Of a stretch of 38,372 nt of DNA, positions 25,774 through 34,963 are shown piece after piece. The position numbers and the translations under genes were made by a program. Source of the stretch: M55B165 sp051744245 (GTDB lineage: Bacteria; Actinomycetota; Humimicrobiia; Humimicrobiales; Humimicrobiaceae). The DNA lies in assembly GCA_051744245.1 (NCBI GenBank), contig JBNJCV010000010.1:1-38372 (forward strand). Reading direction: 5' to 3'. The notes under the pieces are model-generated. The model saw only the letters and a program-made list of their open reading frames with translations, had not been told where the DNA came from and did no database searches. Position 1 is the first letter of the stretch; every line of letters starts with the position of its first letter.

Positions 25774-26100
25774 ATGTCTGTTAATAATTTAAGCAAAGGG
25801 GACCGGCAAAAAGGTTGGCTCAAATCAAAAAGGGTCAGGAAGAAAAGAGCTTCTATAAAAAAATCATTAAAAAGGAGGGAGACTGACCTTTCCGCCCTGT
25901 TTGCTGACAAAGAATTGTTCAATGAATATATTGCAAATATGAAAGTAATAGACCTTATAAGCGCGCTTCCGGATATGGAAAAGGTAAGGGCAAAACAGAT
26001 TTTGGAAGACAAGCTAAATATAAGTACAAGTAAAAAAGTCAATGGCTTGGGCAAAAAACAGCAGAAAAAATTTTATGATTATTTTAATATAGGAATATGA
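25774..26100 (+). CDS. mihF: Actinobacterial-type integration host factor
   Basis: A 108-residue, highly basic DNA-binding protein of the mIHF family, which is structurally unrelated to HU/IHF and is essentially restricted to Actinobacteria. A basic N-terminal helix (K-S-K-R-V-R-K-K-R-A) precedes the core M-K-V-I-D-L-I-S-A-L-P, the helix-two-turn-helix segment M-E-K-V-R-A-K-Q-I-L, and N-G-L-G-K-K-Q-Q near the C-terminus; all align with the mycobacterial protein. Its location between the pyr genes and gmk is the standard actinobacterial position. Its role should be nucleoid compaction and support of site-specific recombination. The ATG follows ggagag, and the stop overlaps gmk by four bases. 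Confidence 0.92.
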   Translation: MSVNNLSKGDRQKGWLKSKRVRKKRASIKKSLKRRETDLSALFADKELFNEYIANMKVIDLISALPDMEKVRAKQILEDKLNISTSKKVNGLGKKQQKKFYDYFNIGI

Positions 26101-26663
26101 AAAAAAAAGGAAGACTATTTATTATTTCAGGACCTTCAGGGGCAGGAAAAAGCACTTTAATTAATAATGCCTTAGAAAACCTGGACAACTTTGTCAAGTC
26201 CCTCTCTGTTACAACCAGGCCAATGAGAAAAGATGAACTGGAAAAAAAGCATTACAGGTTTATAGGTGAAAAAGATTTCAGGGCAATGGTAGAAAACAAG
26301 GAGTTTCTGGAATGGGCAGAATATTGTGGCTATTTATACGGAACTCCCAAAGATTTCGTGTTTAATAATTTAGAAAAGAGTAAAAATGTCATACTTGAAA
26401 TTGAAGTAAAGGGAGCAATGCAGGTAAAGGAGAAAATCAAGGATTCCTACATGATATTTATAAGAACTTCCAGCCTGGAGGAATTAAAAAAAAGGCTGCT
26501 CGCCAGAAAAACTGATAAGGAAGAGGAAATAAAAAGAAGGCTTGAAATTGCCGAAGAAGAGACCAGGCACCAAAAATACTATGATTGCATAATTGTAAAT
26601 AACAATTATAATGAATCTTTGTTGAATTTAGAGAAAGTATTAAAAAAGGAGGCTGATTGCTGA
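26097..26663 (+). CDS. gmk: Guanylate kinase
   Basis: Phosphorylates GMP to GDP with ATP. The P-loop G-P-S-G-A-G-K-S is at residues 12-19, followed by S-V-T-T-R-P-M-R at about 37-44 and H-Y-R-F near residue 52 for GMP binding. At 188 residues it is full length. The ATG lies in the ATGA overlap with the mihF stop, and the stop shares one base with the rpoZ start, so mihF, gmk and rpoZ are tightly coupled. Confidence 0.97.
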   Translation: MKKKGRLFIISGPSGAGKSTLINNALENLDNFVKSLSVTTRPMRKDELEKKHYRFIGEKDFRAMVENKEFLEWAEYCGYLYGTPKDFVFNNLEKSKNVILEIEVKGAMQVKEKIKDSYMIFIRTSSLEELKKRLLARKTDKEEEIKRRLEIAEEETRHQKYYDCIIVNNNYNESLLNLEKVLKKEADC

Positions 26664-26896
26664 TGGAAATACCGTATATAGATACTTATATTAAAAAAAT
26701 AGACAATAAATATACATTATGTATAGCGGTGGCAAAAAGAGCTCGGGAATTGGGAAATTACCTCTCGGCTAAGAGAAATATGGAAAGAATAAATGTAGTT
26801 CCACCTCTGGTGGATATCGAATCCAATGATCCTTTAGAGATAGCACTGCATGAGATAAGGGAAGGAAAAGTAAGTTACATTAAAGCAGGCAGATAG
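26663..26896 (+). CDS. rpoZ: RNA polymerase omega subunit
   Basis: A 77-residue omega subunit that helps assemble and stabilise RNA polymerase. The segment Y-T-L-C-I-A-V-A-K-R-A-R-E-L is the conserved first helix of the family, followed by P-L-E-I-A-L-H-E-I-R-E-G-K-V near the C-terminus. The ATG at 26663 is preferred over the in-frame TTG at 26657 because aaggagg sits about 10 bases upstream of the ATG. Its place between gmk and coaBC is conserved. Confidence 0.93.
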   Translation: MEIPYIDTYIKKIDNKYTLCIAVAKRARELGNYLSAKRNMERINVVPPLVDIESNDPLEIALHEIREGKVSYIKAGR

Positions 26897-26898
26897 AA

Positions 26899-28107
26899 TT
26901 GGCCGGTTCAAATTTTAGCAACAAAAATATCATATTAGCGGTTACTGGATCAATAGCTGCCTATAAGGCCTGCAGCATTTGCAGCAGCCTAGTAAAAAGG
27001 AAAGCTAATGTTTTTCCGGTTATGACGCCTAATGCCACTAATTTTATAAACCCTTTAAGCTTAAGCACAATTAGTGGCAACAAAACCATTATTGAATCTT
27101 TTAAAAATAAGGGGAAAGCTTATCATATATCGCTTGCCCATAGCGCTGATGTTATCCTGATTGCACCGGCTACTGCTAATACTATTGCAAAAATTGCCCA
27201 TGGAATTGCCGACAACTTTTTGAGCACTACCGTGCTTTCAGCAAATTGCCCTACAGTTATAGCCCCGGCAATGAATGAAAGCATGTATCTAAACAGCTTT
27301 ACCCGGGAAAATATACAGAAATTGGCTGATTCGGGAAGGTTTTATATCATGGGCACAAAAGAGGGCAGGCTGGCATGCGGTGAAGAGGGCAGGGGCAACC
27401 TTGAAGCTGAGGAAAAAATTATTGAAAAATGCCTGGAGGTTTTAAAATTAAATGAGAGCCTGAGAGGCAAAAAAATATTAGTATCGGCTGGGGGAACCAG
27501 GGAATACATAGACAAGGTAAGATTTATATCCAACGCTTCAAGCGGAAAGATGGGCTATGCACTAGCAGAAGAAGCTGTATTCAGGGGAGGCGAGGTGGTT
27601 CTGGTAACCACAAAAAAGGGAATGGTCCCTTGCGGGGTCAAGCCTGTTTATGTTGAAAGTAGCCAGGAGATGAAAGAAGGACTGCTCTCACATTATAGCT
27701 CTTCGGATATAATTATAATGTCAGCCGCGGTTAGCGATATCGTGCCTGTTTCCAGATATAACTACAAGTTAAAGAAAAAAAATGATATATTATCGAAATT
27801 AAGGTTTAAAATAAATGAAAATATTTTGGAAATATTGCAGGCTAGAAAAGAAGAAAGCCAGATACTGGTGGGCTTTGCGGCGGAGACAGGAGAAGAAATT
27901 TCAAATGCACATGAAAAAATAAAAGAGAAAAATATCGACCTTTTAGTTGCCAATAATATTTCCAGGGAAGATATAGGGCTGGACAGTGACTTTAATGAAG
28001 TAGTTTTAATCAACCAGAAAATGAAACAGAAAAAAATAGGGAAAGCCAAAAAGAGAATAATAGCAAGAGAAATATTTAATGAAATAATTAATAATTTAAT
28101 GGATTAG
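26899..28107 (+). CDS. coaBC: Bifunctional phosphopantothenoylcysteine decarboxylase/synthetase
   Basis: Performs two steps of coenzyme A synthesis: CTP-dependent joining of cysteine to 4'-phosphopantothenate, and decarboxylation to 4'-phosphopantetheine. The FMN-dependent CoaC half (about 1-185) shows His76, the P-A-M-N motif at 123-126 and the active Cys160 in G-R-L-A-C-G. The CoaB half begins I-L-V-S-A-G-G-T-R-E-Y-I-D and has S-N-A-S-S-G-K-M-G; a Lys-rich N-Y-K-L-K-K-K segment supplies the conserved lysine. At 402 residues it is full length. The start is TTG, two bases after rpoZ, with only a weak ribosome-binding site. Confidence 0.96.
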   Translation: MAGSNFSNKNIILAVTGSIAAYKACSICSSLVKRKANVFPVMTPNATNFINPLSLSTISGNKTIIESFKNKGKAYHISLAHSADVILIAPATANTIAKIAHGIADNFLSTTVLSANCPTVIAPAMNESMYLNSFTRENIQKLADSGRFYIMGTKEGRLACGEEGRGNLEAEEKIIEKCLEVLKLNESLRGKKILVSAGGTREYIDKVRFISNASSGKMGYALAEEAVFRGGEVVLVTTKKGMVPCGVKPVYVESSQEMKEGLLSHYSSSDIIIMSAAVSDIVPVSRYNYKLKKKNDILSKLRFKINENILEILQARKEESQILVGFAAETGEEISNAHEKIKEKNIDLLVANNISREDIGLDSDFNEVVLINQKMKQKKIGKAKKRIIAREIFNEIINNLMD

Positions 28108-28120
28108 TTAGGGGCAAGAT

Positions 28121-29326
28121 ATGTCAAAAAAGGGTAATTATCTTTTTACTTCTGAATCTGTAACTGAAGGTCATCCTGATAAAATGGCAGACCAGGTATC
28201 TGATGCAATACTGGATGCTATAATTGCAGATGACCCAAAATGTAGGACAGCTATAGAAACAATGCTGAAGACAGGTTTAGTAATGGTTGCTGGAGAAGTG
28301 ACCACAGAGACTTATGTAGAAATACCGAATATAGTTAGAAATACGGTAAAAGAGATAGGCTATACCAGGGCTAAGTATGGTTTTGATTATGAAACCTGCG
28401 GAGTGGTTGTTTCTATCGGCAAGCAATCCCCAAATATTGCCCAGGGGGTAAATAAATCATTTGAGGCCAGGCTTGGTAATGACTATGAAGATGAAATAGA
28501 TTACCAGGGGGCTGGTGACCAGGGAATGATGTTCGGTTATGCCTGTAATGAAACCCCGGAATATATGCCTTTGCCTATCTCGCTTGCACACCGGCTGGCC
28601 CATAGGTTATCAGAGGTAAGAAAGGCGGGTATTTTGCCATATCTAAGGCCAGACGGAAAGTCGCAAGTTACCGTAAGGTATGAAAACGACAAACCGGTCA
28701 GCGTGGAAACTATAGTGCTTTCTTCCCAGCATGCACCCAATATAGATATAGATACTCAAATTCTACCTGATTTTAAAGAATTTGTAATTAAGCCAATTAT
28801 TCCTGATGAACTGATGAAAAAAGACATAAAAATTTATGTAAATCCCACCGGAGAGTTTACCATTGGAGGTCCTATGGGGGATACAGGAGTAACGGGAAGA
28901 AAAATAATTGTTGACACTTACGGCGGGGTGGCAAGACACGGCGGCGGCTGTTTTTCAGGAAAAGATCCTTCTAAGGTAGACCGTTCCGCTACTTATGCCG
29001 CAAGGTATGTGGCAAAGAATTTAGTAGCAGCCGGGGTTGCAGATAGGCTGGAAATAGAAGTTGCCTATGCCATAGGAGTTTCCCATCCTGTCTCAATTAT
29101 GGTGGATACTTTTGGAACAGAAAAGGTTGACTTAGCAAAAATCGAGAAAGCTATTAAAGAAATATTTGACTTAAGGCCGGGAGCAATAGTAAGGGACCTA
29201 AATTTACTCAGGCCAATTTATAAGAAAACTGCAGCATATGGCCATTTTGGAAGGCATGACCGTGACTTTACCTGGGAAAAATTAGATAAAGTGGACCAAA
29301 TAAAAGATATGCTTGGGTTAAAATAG
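28121..29326 (+). CDS. metK: S-adenosylmethionine synthetase
   Basis: Makes S-adenosylmethionine from methionine and ATP. The 401-residue protein carries the N-terminal F-T-S-E-S-V-T-E-G-H-P-D-K-M-A-D-Q signature, the hexapeptide G-A-G-D-Q-G near residue 132, and the P-loop-like G-G-C-F-S-G-K-D-P-S-K-V-D near residues 280-290. An aggggcaag element precedes the ATG. The gap to coaBC is only 13 bases, so no SAM riboswitch is present here. It supplies the methyl donor used by RsmB and RsmD encoded downstream. Confidence 0.98.
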   Translation: MSKKGNYLFTSESVTEGHPDKMADQVSDAILDAIIADDPKCRTAIETMLKTGLVMVAGEVTTETYVEIPNIVRNTVKEIGYTRAKYGFDYETCGVVVSIGKQSPNIAQGVNKSFEARLGNDYEDEIDYQGAGDQGMMFGYACNETPEYMPLPISLAHRLAHRLSEVRKAGILPYLRPDGKSQVTVRYENDKPVSVETIVLSSQHAPNIDIDTQILPDFKEFVIKPIIPDELMKKDIKIYVNPTGEFTIGGPMGDTGVTGRKIIVDTYGGVARHGGGCFSGKDPSKVDRSATYAARYVAKNLVAAGVADRLEIEVAYAIGVSHPVSIMVDTFGTEKVDLAKIEKAIKEIFDLRPGAIVRDLNLLRPIYKKTAAYGHFGRHDRDFTWEKLDKVDQIKDMLGLK

Positions 29327-29333
29327 CTTTTAA

Positions 29334-31754
29334 ATGAATGATAAAAACAAATATGCTGAAGTTATATTAGACATAAAAACATATGAGATAGATCATGCCT
29401 TTGATTACATAATCCCTACTGACCTTTGTAGCCAAGCCGGTATTGGTTGTGCAGTTTTAGTGCCTTTCAGGTCAAGGCTTGAAATAGGGTATATAGTAGG
29501 GTTGAAAGGGAAAACCTCCCTTCCTGAAAAAAAGCTAAAGCCTATAAAAAAAATATTAAGCGGTAAACCTCTTTTTGATTCAAATAAATTAAAACTTATA
29601 AACTGGCTAAGCTCTTACTACATACATCCTATAGGAAGTGCATTTAAGCTTTTTATGCCGCCGGGAAGAAAAGTAAAGAGTATAAAGGTTTGGAGGATAA
29701 GGGATAGGGAAGCTGTAGAGGCAGAACTTAAAAAAGCCGGGGCTAGACAGTTAATCTGTGGCCACCTTATATATCCAAAAGGGGTCAAAACCCCCCAGGC
29801 AGAGAAAGCCTTAAGAAGGCTTGCCCAAAAAGAAGCAATAACTTCCGACTATATTTTAGAAGAGCCTAAAGCCAAACTGAAGTACAAAAACTTTATAAGC
29901 TTAAATGAGCAGGAGTATCTAAGCAAAAAGGAAAGTATTAATTGGAAAAAAAGCTACAGGCAAAAAAAGATGATAGATTACCTTCTAAAGGAAGGAAAAA
30001 CGCTACAGGAAAAACTAATAAGGGAAACTGGTGCAAGTTATGCAAGCTTGAATTCCCTGGTAGATAAAAAAATTTTGTCCAAAAGCACTGAAAGGGTGAG
30101 TAGAAACTTCAAGTATGATCTGGACATAGAACCAAAACCGCAAATTGTACTGAACCAATACCAGAAAAAGTGCGTGGAGAAAATTGGAATGGCCATGGGT
30201 AAGAGTTCCAACTTTTTAATCCAGGGAGTTACAGGAAGCGGAAAAACTGAAGTTTATGCAGAGATTTGTAAAAAAGCATTAAAAAAGGAAAATACTTGCC
30301 TGGTGCTGGCTCCTGAAATATCTTTAATTCCCCAGCTTTATGGAAGGTTTAAAAATATATTTGGGGATGCGGTAGCGGTTTTTCATTCTAACATGAACAG
30401 CTCAGAAAGATATGAAAGGTGGCTTGAAATACAGGAGAACAGGTATGGGATAATTATAGGAACCAGGTCAGCCCTTTTTACGCCCCTAAGGAAATTGGGC
30501 TTAATTGTTATTGACGAGGAGCATGACCCCTCTTATAAGGAGAATTCGGCAGTAAGATATAATGCCCAGGATGTAGCCTTAGAAATAGGTGAAATATTCA
30601 GCATTCCTGTAGTTATGGGAAGTGCCACTCCTTCGGTAAAAACCAGGTATAGGGCTGAAAAAGCAAATAATTTCCAAATCCTCCGTATTCCTGTAAAAGC
30701 GCAGACCAAACAGAAGGTAGGAAAGGAAGTAGTGGACTTAAAGGAAATTGACCGATTTAAAAACAACCCTATAATCAGCAATAAGTTGCATTCCCAGATA
30801 AGAAAGGAAACAGATAAAAACAATAAAATCATAATTTTTTTAAACCGGAGAGGCTACAGTAATTTTATAGTTTGCAATAATTGTGGTAATGTCCCTAAAT
30901 GTCCATCCTGCAACCTGGCACTAAAATATCATTTTGCCGGGAAAAAACTGGTATGTCACCACTGCGGGCTGGAAATAAAATTTTTAGGGAAGTGCCAAAA
31001 GTGTGGGGGCGAAAATATTTTTTTGAAAGGTTTTGGTATACAGAGAGTAGAACAAGAACTAAAACTTAGGTTTAAACCGGTGCCGGTGTTGAGGATGGAT
31101 TCAGATGCTACTACAAAAAGGAAGTCCCATGAAAGGATATTGAAAAGCTTTAGCTCACCAGGTTCTGCAATTCTGATTGGCACCCAAATGGTAGCCAAGG
31201 GGCTGGATATAGAGGATATTACCTTGGTGGGGATTATTAATTGTGACCACATGCTGGAATTGCCTGATTTCCATATGTATGAAAGGGTTTACCAGCTAAT
31301 TCATCAGGTTGCAGGTAGGACTGGAAGAAAACATAAGCAGGGGAAAGTCATAATCCAGACCTATAACCCCAGACATGGAGTAATAAGGAACTTTCTAGAA
31401 GGGGATTATGATAGTTTTTACCGGGAAGAGCTACAAAACAGGGAGGAATTGGGGTATCCGCCTTTTTCCAATATAATAAACGTCATTATTTCTGGAAAGG
31501 ATGAAGACCTGGTTAGAAAAGACATAAATAATCTATTTGCAGAAATCAATAAAATAATTAAAATGGGGGATAGGATACTTGGTCCTGCACCAGCTCCGTT
31601 TTCAAGAATAAATAAATATTACCGGTGGCACTTAATGATAAAAGCAAAAAAGATTAACCAGATAAATAAAAAACTGGCAAATGCTTTAAAAAGTTTTGGC
31701 AAAGCCAGGGATAATAGGCTAATTGTGGATGTTGATCCCATCTGGATACTATAA
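29334..31754 (+). CDS. priA: Primosomal protein N' (PriA replication restart helicase)
   Basis: A 3'-5' superfamily 2 helicase that reloads the replisome at stalled forks. The 806-residue protein has the N-terminal DNA-binding region and Walker A G-V-T-G-S-G-K-T at 298-305. The DEEH box is at 394-397, and G-S-A-T-P-S is motif III. Eight zinc-binding cysteines start at Cys514 (C-x2-C-x5-C-x2-C and two further pairs), followed by motif VI Q-V-A-G-R-T-G-R. In most Actinobacteria the PriA encoded at this locus lacks recognisable ATPase motifs, so the intact helicase here is notable. The ATG lies seven bases after metK. Confidence 0.97.
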   Translation: MNDKNKYAEVILDIKTYEIDHAFDYIIPTDLCSQAGIGCAVLVPFRSRLEIGYIVGLKGKTSLPEKKLKPIKKILSGKPLFDSNKLKLINWLSSYYIHPIGSAFKLFMPPGRKVKSIKVWRIRDREAVEAELKKAGARQLICGHLIYPKGVKTPQAEKALRRLAQKEAITSDYILEEPKAKLKYKNFISLNEQEYLSKKESINWKKSYRQKKMIDYLLKEGKTLQEKLIRETGASYASLNSLVDKKILSKSTERVSRNFKYDLDIEPKPQIVLNQYQKKCVEKIGMAMGKSSNFLIQGVTGSGKTEVYAEICKKALKKENTCLVLAPEISLIPQLYGRFKNIFGDAVAVFHSNMNSSERYERWLEIQENRYGIIIGTRSALFTPLRKLGLIVIDEEHDPSYKENSAVRYNAQDVALEIGEIFSIPVVMGSATPSVKTRYRAEKANNFQILRIPVKAQTKQKVGKEVVDLKEIDRFKNNPIISNKLHSQIRKETDKNNKIIIFLNRRGYSNFIVCNNCGNVPKCPSCNLALKYHFAGKKLVCHHCGLEIKFLGKCQKCGGENIFLKGFGIQRVEQELKLRFKPVPVLRMDSDATTKRKSHERILKSFSSPGSAILIGTQMVAKGLDIEDITLVGIINCDHMLELPDFHMYERVYQLIHQVAGRTGRKHKQGKVIIQTYNPRHGVIRNFLEGDYDSFYREELQNREELGYPPFSNIINVIISGKDEDLVRKDINNLFAEINKIIKMGDRILGPAPAPFSRINKYYRWHLMIKAKKINQINKKLANALKSFGKARDNRLIVDVDPIWIL

Positions 31755-31770
31755 TTTTTTAGGAGAGATT

Positions 31771-32262
31771 ATGGCAAAGAGAAAAATAAGAACTTTTGGA
31801 GATCCCGTGCTAAGGGAGAAAAGTAAAAAGGTAGAAAAAATTGACCAAAGCCTTATGGCTTTAATAAGTGACATGGAAGATTCTATTGATTCTGGCTACC
31901 AGCCGGGGATAGGCCTGGCTGCGCCACAGATAGGGATTTCCAAAAAGGTAATAATTATAAATTTTGATGAGAAGATCAATGTATTTATAAATCCGGAAAT
32001 AGAAGTGCTGGATGAAGAAAAAGAGGAAGATGAGGAGGGCTGCCTGAGCCTACCTGGAATAAGGGAACAGGTGGAAAGGTATAAAAAAGTCAGGTTGAGG
32101 GCTAAGGATGTAAAAGGAAAAGACACAGAAATGGTTGCAGAAGGAATGCTTGCCAGGATTTTCCAGCATGAAACAGACCACCTTGAAGGTATATTATTCA
32201 TAGACCGTTTGGGTAAAAAGAAAAAAAGGGAAGTAATATCCAGAATTAATGAAATGGGTTAA
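31771..32262 (+). CDS. def: Peptide deformylase
   Basis: Removes the formyl group from the N-terminal methionine of new proteins. The three family motifs are complete: G-I-G-L-A-A-P-Q-I-G at 46-55, E-G-C-L-S-L-P at 89-95 with metal ligand Cys91, and H-E-T-D-H at 133-137. The ATG at 31771 follows aggagag at ideal spacing; an in-frame GTG at 31723 lies inside priA and would add 16 atypical residues. At 163 residues it is normal length. It precedes fmt, whose product adds the formyl group. Confidence 0.97.
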   Translation: MAKRKIRTFGDPVLREKSKKVEKIDQSLMALISDMEDSIDSGYQPGIGLAAPQIGISKKVIIINFDEKINVFINPEIEVLDEEKEEDEEGCLSLPGIREQVERYKKVRLRAKDVKGKDTEMVAEGMLARIFQHETDHLEGILFIDRLGKKKKREVISRINEMG

Positions 32263-32275
32263 AGGGTTGGTTTAA

Positions 32276-33205
32276 TTGAAGATTATTTTTTTAGGGGCTT
32301 CAAATTTTTCTGTCCCTTTTCTGGATTGCCTGCAAAATTCAGGGCATCAGGTACGGCTAGTTATAACTAACCCTGATAAAAAAAAGGGAAGAGGCAAAAA
32401 AAAGCTGGCTAATCCGGTCAAAAAAAAGGCCCTGGATTTGGGGCTGGAAATAATTGAAACATCCTCTATGGACGGCCAGGTGGGCAAAATAAAAGGCCTT
32501 GATTTTGACTTAACTTTAGTGGTTTCTTTTGGAAAAATATTGCCTGAAGAATTTTTGAAAATAAAGCCAGGCAAAAATATAAATGTACACCCTTCACTGC
32601 TTCCCAAATACAGAGGCCCGACCCCTATTACTTCTGTCCTTGTTAACGGGGAAGAAGTTAGCGGGGTAACCATAATGGAAGTAACAGAAAAGCTGGATGC
32701 CGGACCTATTTACACTCAGGCTAAGTTTAGGGTAGGCAGGGATGACAACAAGGATAGGCTAGAGGAAAAAATTATTTGTATAGGATGCCCACTTCTTTTA
32801 TCCACAATGGATATGTTAAGGGAGGAGAAAATTAAACCCTTTCCCCAGAAGGGCAGGGCAACTTACACAAAAACAGTAAGTAAGGACGACCTTAAAATTA
32901 ACTGGGAAGAGGATGCCCTAAAAATTTATAATAAAATAAGGGCCTTTAGTTATAAACCTGGATGCTTTACATTTTTGGGGAAGAAAAGAATAAAGATTTT
33001 GGAAGCCGGGATGGCTCCTGTTAAGACTGATAGGGGATTGGGCGGCACTGTATTGGAAGCAGAAAAGAGCAAGGGTATACTTGTAGGCTGTGGTGATGGA
33101 AAGGCACTATCTATTAAAACCCTCCAGCCCGCAGGAAAGAATATGATCGGATACAAGGATTTTTTAAACGGCTACCCCCTGGAAGCCGGTGACAGGTTTG
33201 GATAA
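32276..33205 (+). CDS. fmt: Methionyl-tRNA formyltransferase
   Basis: Formylates initiator Met-tRNA with 10-formyltetrahydrofolate. Catalytic residues Asn103, His105 and Asp141 occur in the N-V-H-P-S-L-L-P-K-Y-R-G block and the E-K-L-D-A-G-P segment. A C-terminal OB-like domain is present. At 309 residues it is full length. The start is TTG, 14 bases after def, with a weak upstream site. The end overlaps rsmB by 17 bases, which suggests coupled expression of the def-fmt-rsmB translation module. Confidence 0.95.
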   Translation: MKIIFLGASNFSVPFLDCLQNSGHQVRLVITNPDKKKGRGKKKLANPVKKKALDLGLEIIETSSMDGQVGKIKGLDFDLTLVVSFGKILPEEFLKIKPGKNINVHPSLLPKYRGPTPITSVLVNGEEVSGVTIMEVTEKLDAGPIYTQAKFRVGRDDNKDRLEEKIICIGCPLLLSTMDMLREEKIKPFPQKGRATYTKTVSKDDLKINWEEDALKIYNKIRAFSYKPGCFTFLGKKRIKILEAGMAPVKTDRGLGGTVLEAEKSKGILVGCGDGKALSIKTLQPAGKNMIGYKDFLNGYPLEAGDRFG

Positions 33206-34556
33206 GGCGAGAAACGTTGCTTTCGACATTCTAAAGGGCTATTTTGCTTCTAATAAATTATTAAAGGATCTTCTGGATAGGGAATTTTCCAGCCATACTC
33301 TATCCAGTTTAGACAAACGTTTTACATACACCCTAGTCAAAGGGGTGGTCAGGCAACTTTATTATCTGGACTTTGCAATATCAGTGTTTTCAAACAAGAG
33401 ACTAAAAAATATTGACAGAGACCTGTTAACCATACTTAGAATGGCCTTATACCAAATATTATTTATGGATAAAGTGCCCATGTATTCAGCTATAAACGAA
33501 TCAGTAGAACTGGTAAAAAAAAGAATTGCTGTAGGCCCTTCTAAATTTGTCAATGCAATTTTGAGGAAAATAAGTTCCACTAAAAATTTCAGGGATTATT
33601 TAAATAATAGCATAGAAAAAAATACAGCTAGTTTTAAAAAAAAAATAGGCATAATGTATTCATTTCCTGAATGGATACTAGCTTATTGGCTGGAAAGCTA
33701 CAGCCGCAAGACAGTTGTAAAGATATGCAAGAGCTTAAATGAAAAACCCCTGTACTGCATAAGGTTTGACCCGGAGAGAATAGAAAAGGCGGAATTAATA
33801 AAAAAACTAGGTCTGAAAGAGGAGGCAATAAAAAACCAGGAACTGCCCGGAAGCCTTTCTAGAAGCAATATCCAGGTTGCAAATCTGTCAGGGGTAACCG
33901 GGAGCCCATTTTTTAGGCAAGGCCTGTTCTATATCCAGGATATAGCTTCACAGATTGCCGTAGAGTATTTTGCCAGGCCCCGGGCGGGGGAGAAGATCCT
34001 GGATTTATGTGCAGCGCCAGGGGGAAAGACAATATTAATGGCCCAGCTGGCAAGTAGCGCAGATATTTTGGCGGTGGACAAAAACACAAATAGGCTCCAG
34101 AAAATAGAAGAAAACCTCACCAGGTTAAATATAAAGAATGTCAAGGTTGTGCAAGGGGATGCAACTAACCTCGATCTGGGCAACCAGTTATTTGATAAAA
34201 TTTTTATTGATGCTCCCTGCAGTGCTTTTGGCACCATATCCAAAAATCCAGATGTAAAGTACAATAAAAAAGGAGAGGATTTAAAAAGGTTACAAGCCAA
34301 TTCCCTAAAAATACTTGATAATGCAAAGAAGTACTTATTGCCCGGGGGGAGGATAATTTTTTATACCTGCACCTTATCCAGGATAGAAAACCAGCAGACA
34401 GTAAGGCAATTTATTGAAGGAAACCGGGGGCGTTACAAGATAGAGCCGTGTAAATATTTGCCAGGACCAAAAAAGGATGATGGTTGGCTTGAAATAATGC
34501 CTTATTTTTTTAACAGCGAGGCCGGATTTGTTTGCAGCCTGGTAAAACTAGCCTAG
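33189..34556 (+). CDS. rsmB: 16S rRNA m5C967 methyltransferase (RsmB/Sun)
   Basis: Methylates a cytosine in 16S rRNA using S-adenosylmethionine. The 455-residue protein has an N-terminal NusB-like helical domain (about 1-140) and a C-terminal Rossmann methyltransferase. SAM motif I L-C-A-A-P-G-G-K-T is near residue 274, D-A-P-C-S-A-F-G provides the motif IV cysteine, and F-Y-T-C-T-L the catalytic cysteine. GTG at 33189 is the furthest upstream start; a TTG at 33198 is an alternative. It converges on rpmB with a one-base gap. Confidence 0.95.
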   Translation: MTGLDKARNVAFDILKGYFASNKLLKDLLDREFSSHTLSSLDKRFTYTLVKGVVRQLYYLDFAISVFSNKRLKNIDRDLLTILRMALYQILFMDKVPMYSAINESVELVKKRIAVGPSKFVNAILRKISSTKNFRDYLNNSIEKNTASFKKKIGIMYSFPEWILAYWLESYSRKTVVKICKSLNEKPLYCIRFDPERIEKAELIKKLGLKEEAIKNQELPGSLSRSNIQVANLSGVTGSPFFRQGLFYIQDIASQIAVEYFARPRAGEKILDLCAAPGGKTILMAQLASSADILAVDKNTNRLQKIEENLTRLNIKNVKVVQGDATNLDLGNQLFDKIFIDAPCSAFGTISKNPDVKYNKKGEDLKRLQANSLKILDNAKKYLLPGGRIIFYTCTLSRIENQQTVRQFIEGNRGRYKIEPCKYLPGPKKDDGWLEIMPYFFNSEAGFVCSLVKLA

Positions 34557-34557
34557 A

Positions 34558-34749
34558 CTACACTACTTTTCTTACCTTGTTTGCTTTAAGGCACTTAGAG
34601 CAAATGTTAATCCTTTTTACTTTTCCATTTATTTCTGCTTTTATTTTCTGAATATTGGGCTTAAACACCCTTTTTGCCTTTTTATTGGAATGGGATACAT
34701 TATTGCCGAACAAGGGTCCCTTTCCACATATATCACATTTCCTTGACAT
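34558..34749 (-). CDS. rpmB: 50S ribosomal protein L28
   Basis: A 63-residue basic ribosomal protein. The start S-R-K-C-D-I-C-G-K-G-P and V-S-H-S-N-K-K-A-K-R are diagnostic, and C-S-K-C near the C-terminus completes a zinc-binding four-cysteine (C+) form. The minus-strand aggtga before the ATG is a good ribosome-binding site. A minus-strand TATAAT (34799-34794) lies upstream as a possible -10. It diverges from the fakA-like gene, the usual actinobacterial and firmicute arrangement. Confidence 0.96.
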   Translation of the reverse strand: MSRKCDICGKGPLFGNNVSHSNKKAKRVFKPNIQKIKAEINGKVKRINICSKCLKANKVRKVV

Positions 34750-34963
34750 AAAATCACCTATTAATAATTTCTAAAACAGATTGAAATGTTAACATTATAT
34801 TTTTTAATTAGCAAGTATTTTAGGTTTAAAATAAAATTAGGATAATGGAAACAATTTTTAAGAAAAATAGTCCATACTATAGTGTAAACAAAGGAATTAT
34901 TTTTTTGGTTCAATGTGTTAAAATATTTACCATTGGGTAAAGGGACTTATAAGGTGAATGATG

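Noticed and set aside
28108..28120. SAM riboswitch upstream of metK
   Set aside because: The gap to coaBC is 13 bases, too short for any known SAM riboswitch.
31723..31770. GTG start for def inside priA
   Set aside because: The ATG at 31771 has an ideal ribosome-binding site and gives the normal family length.
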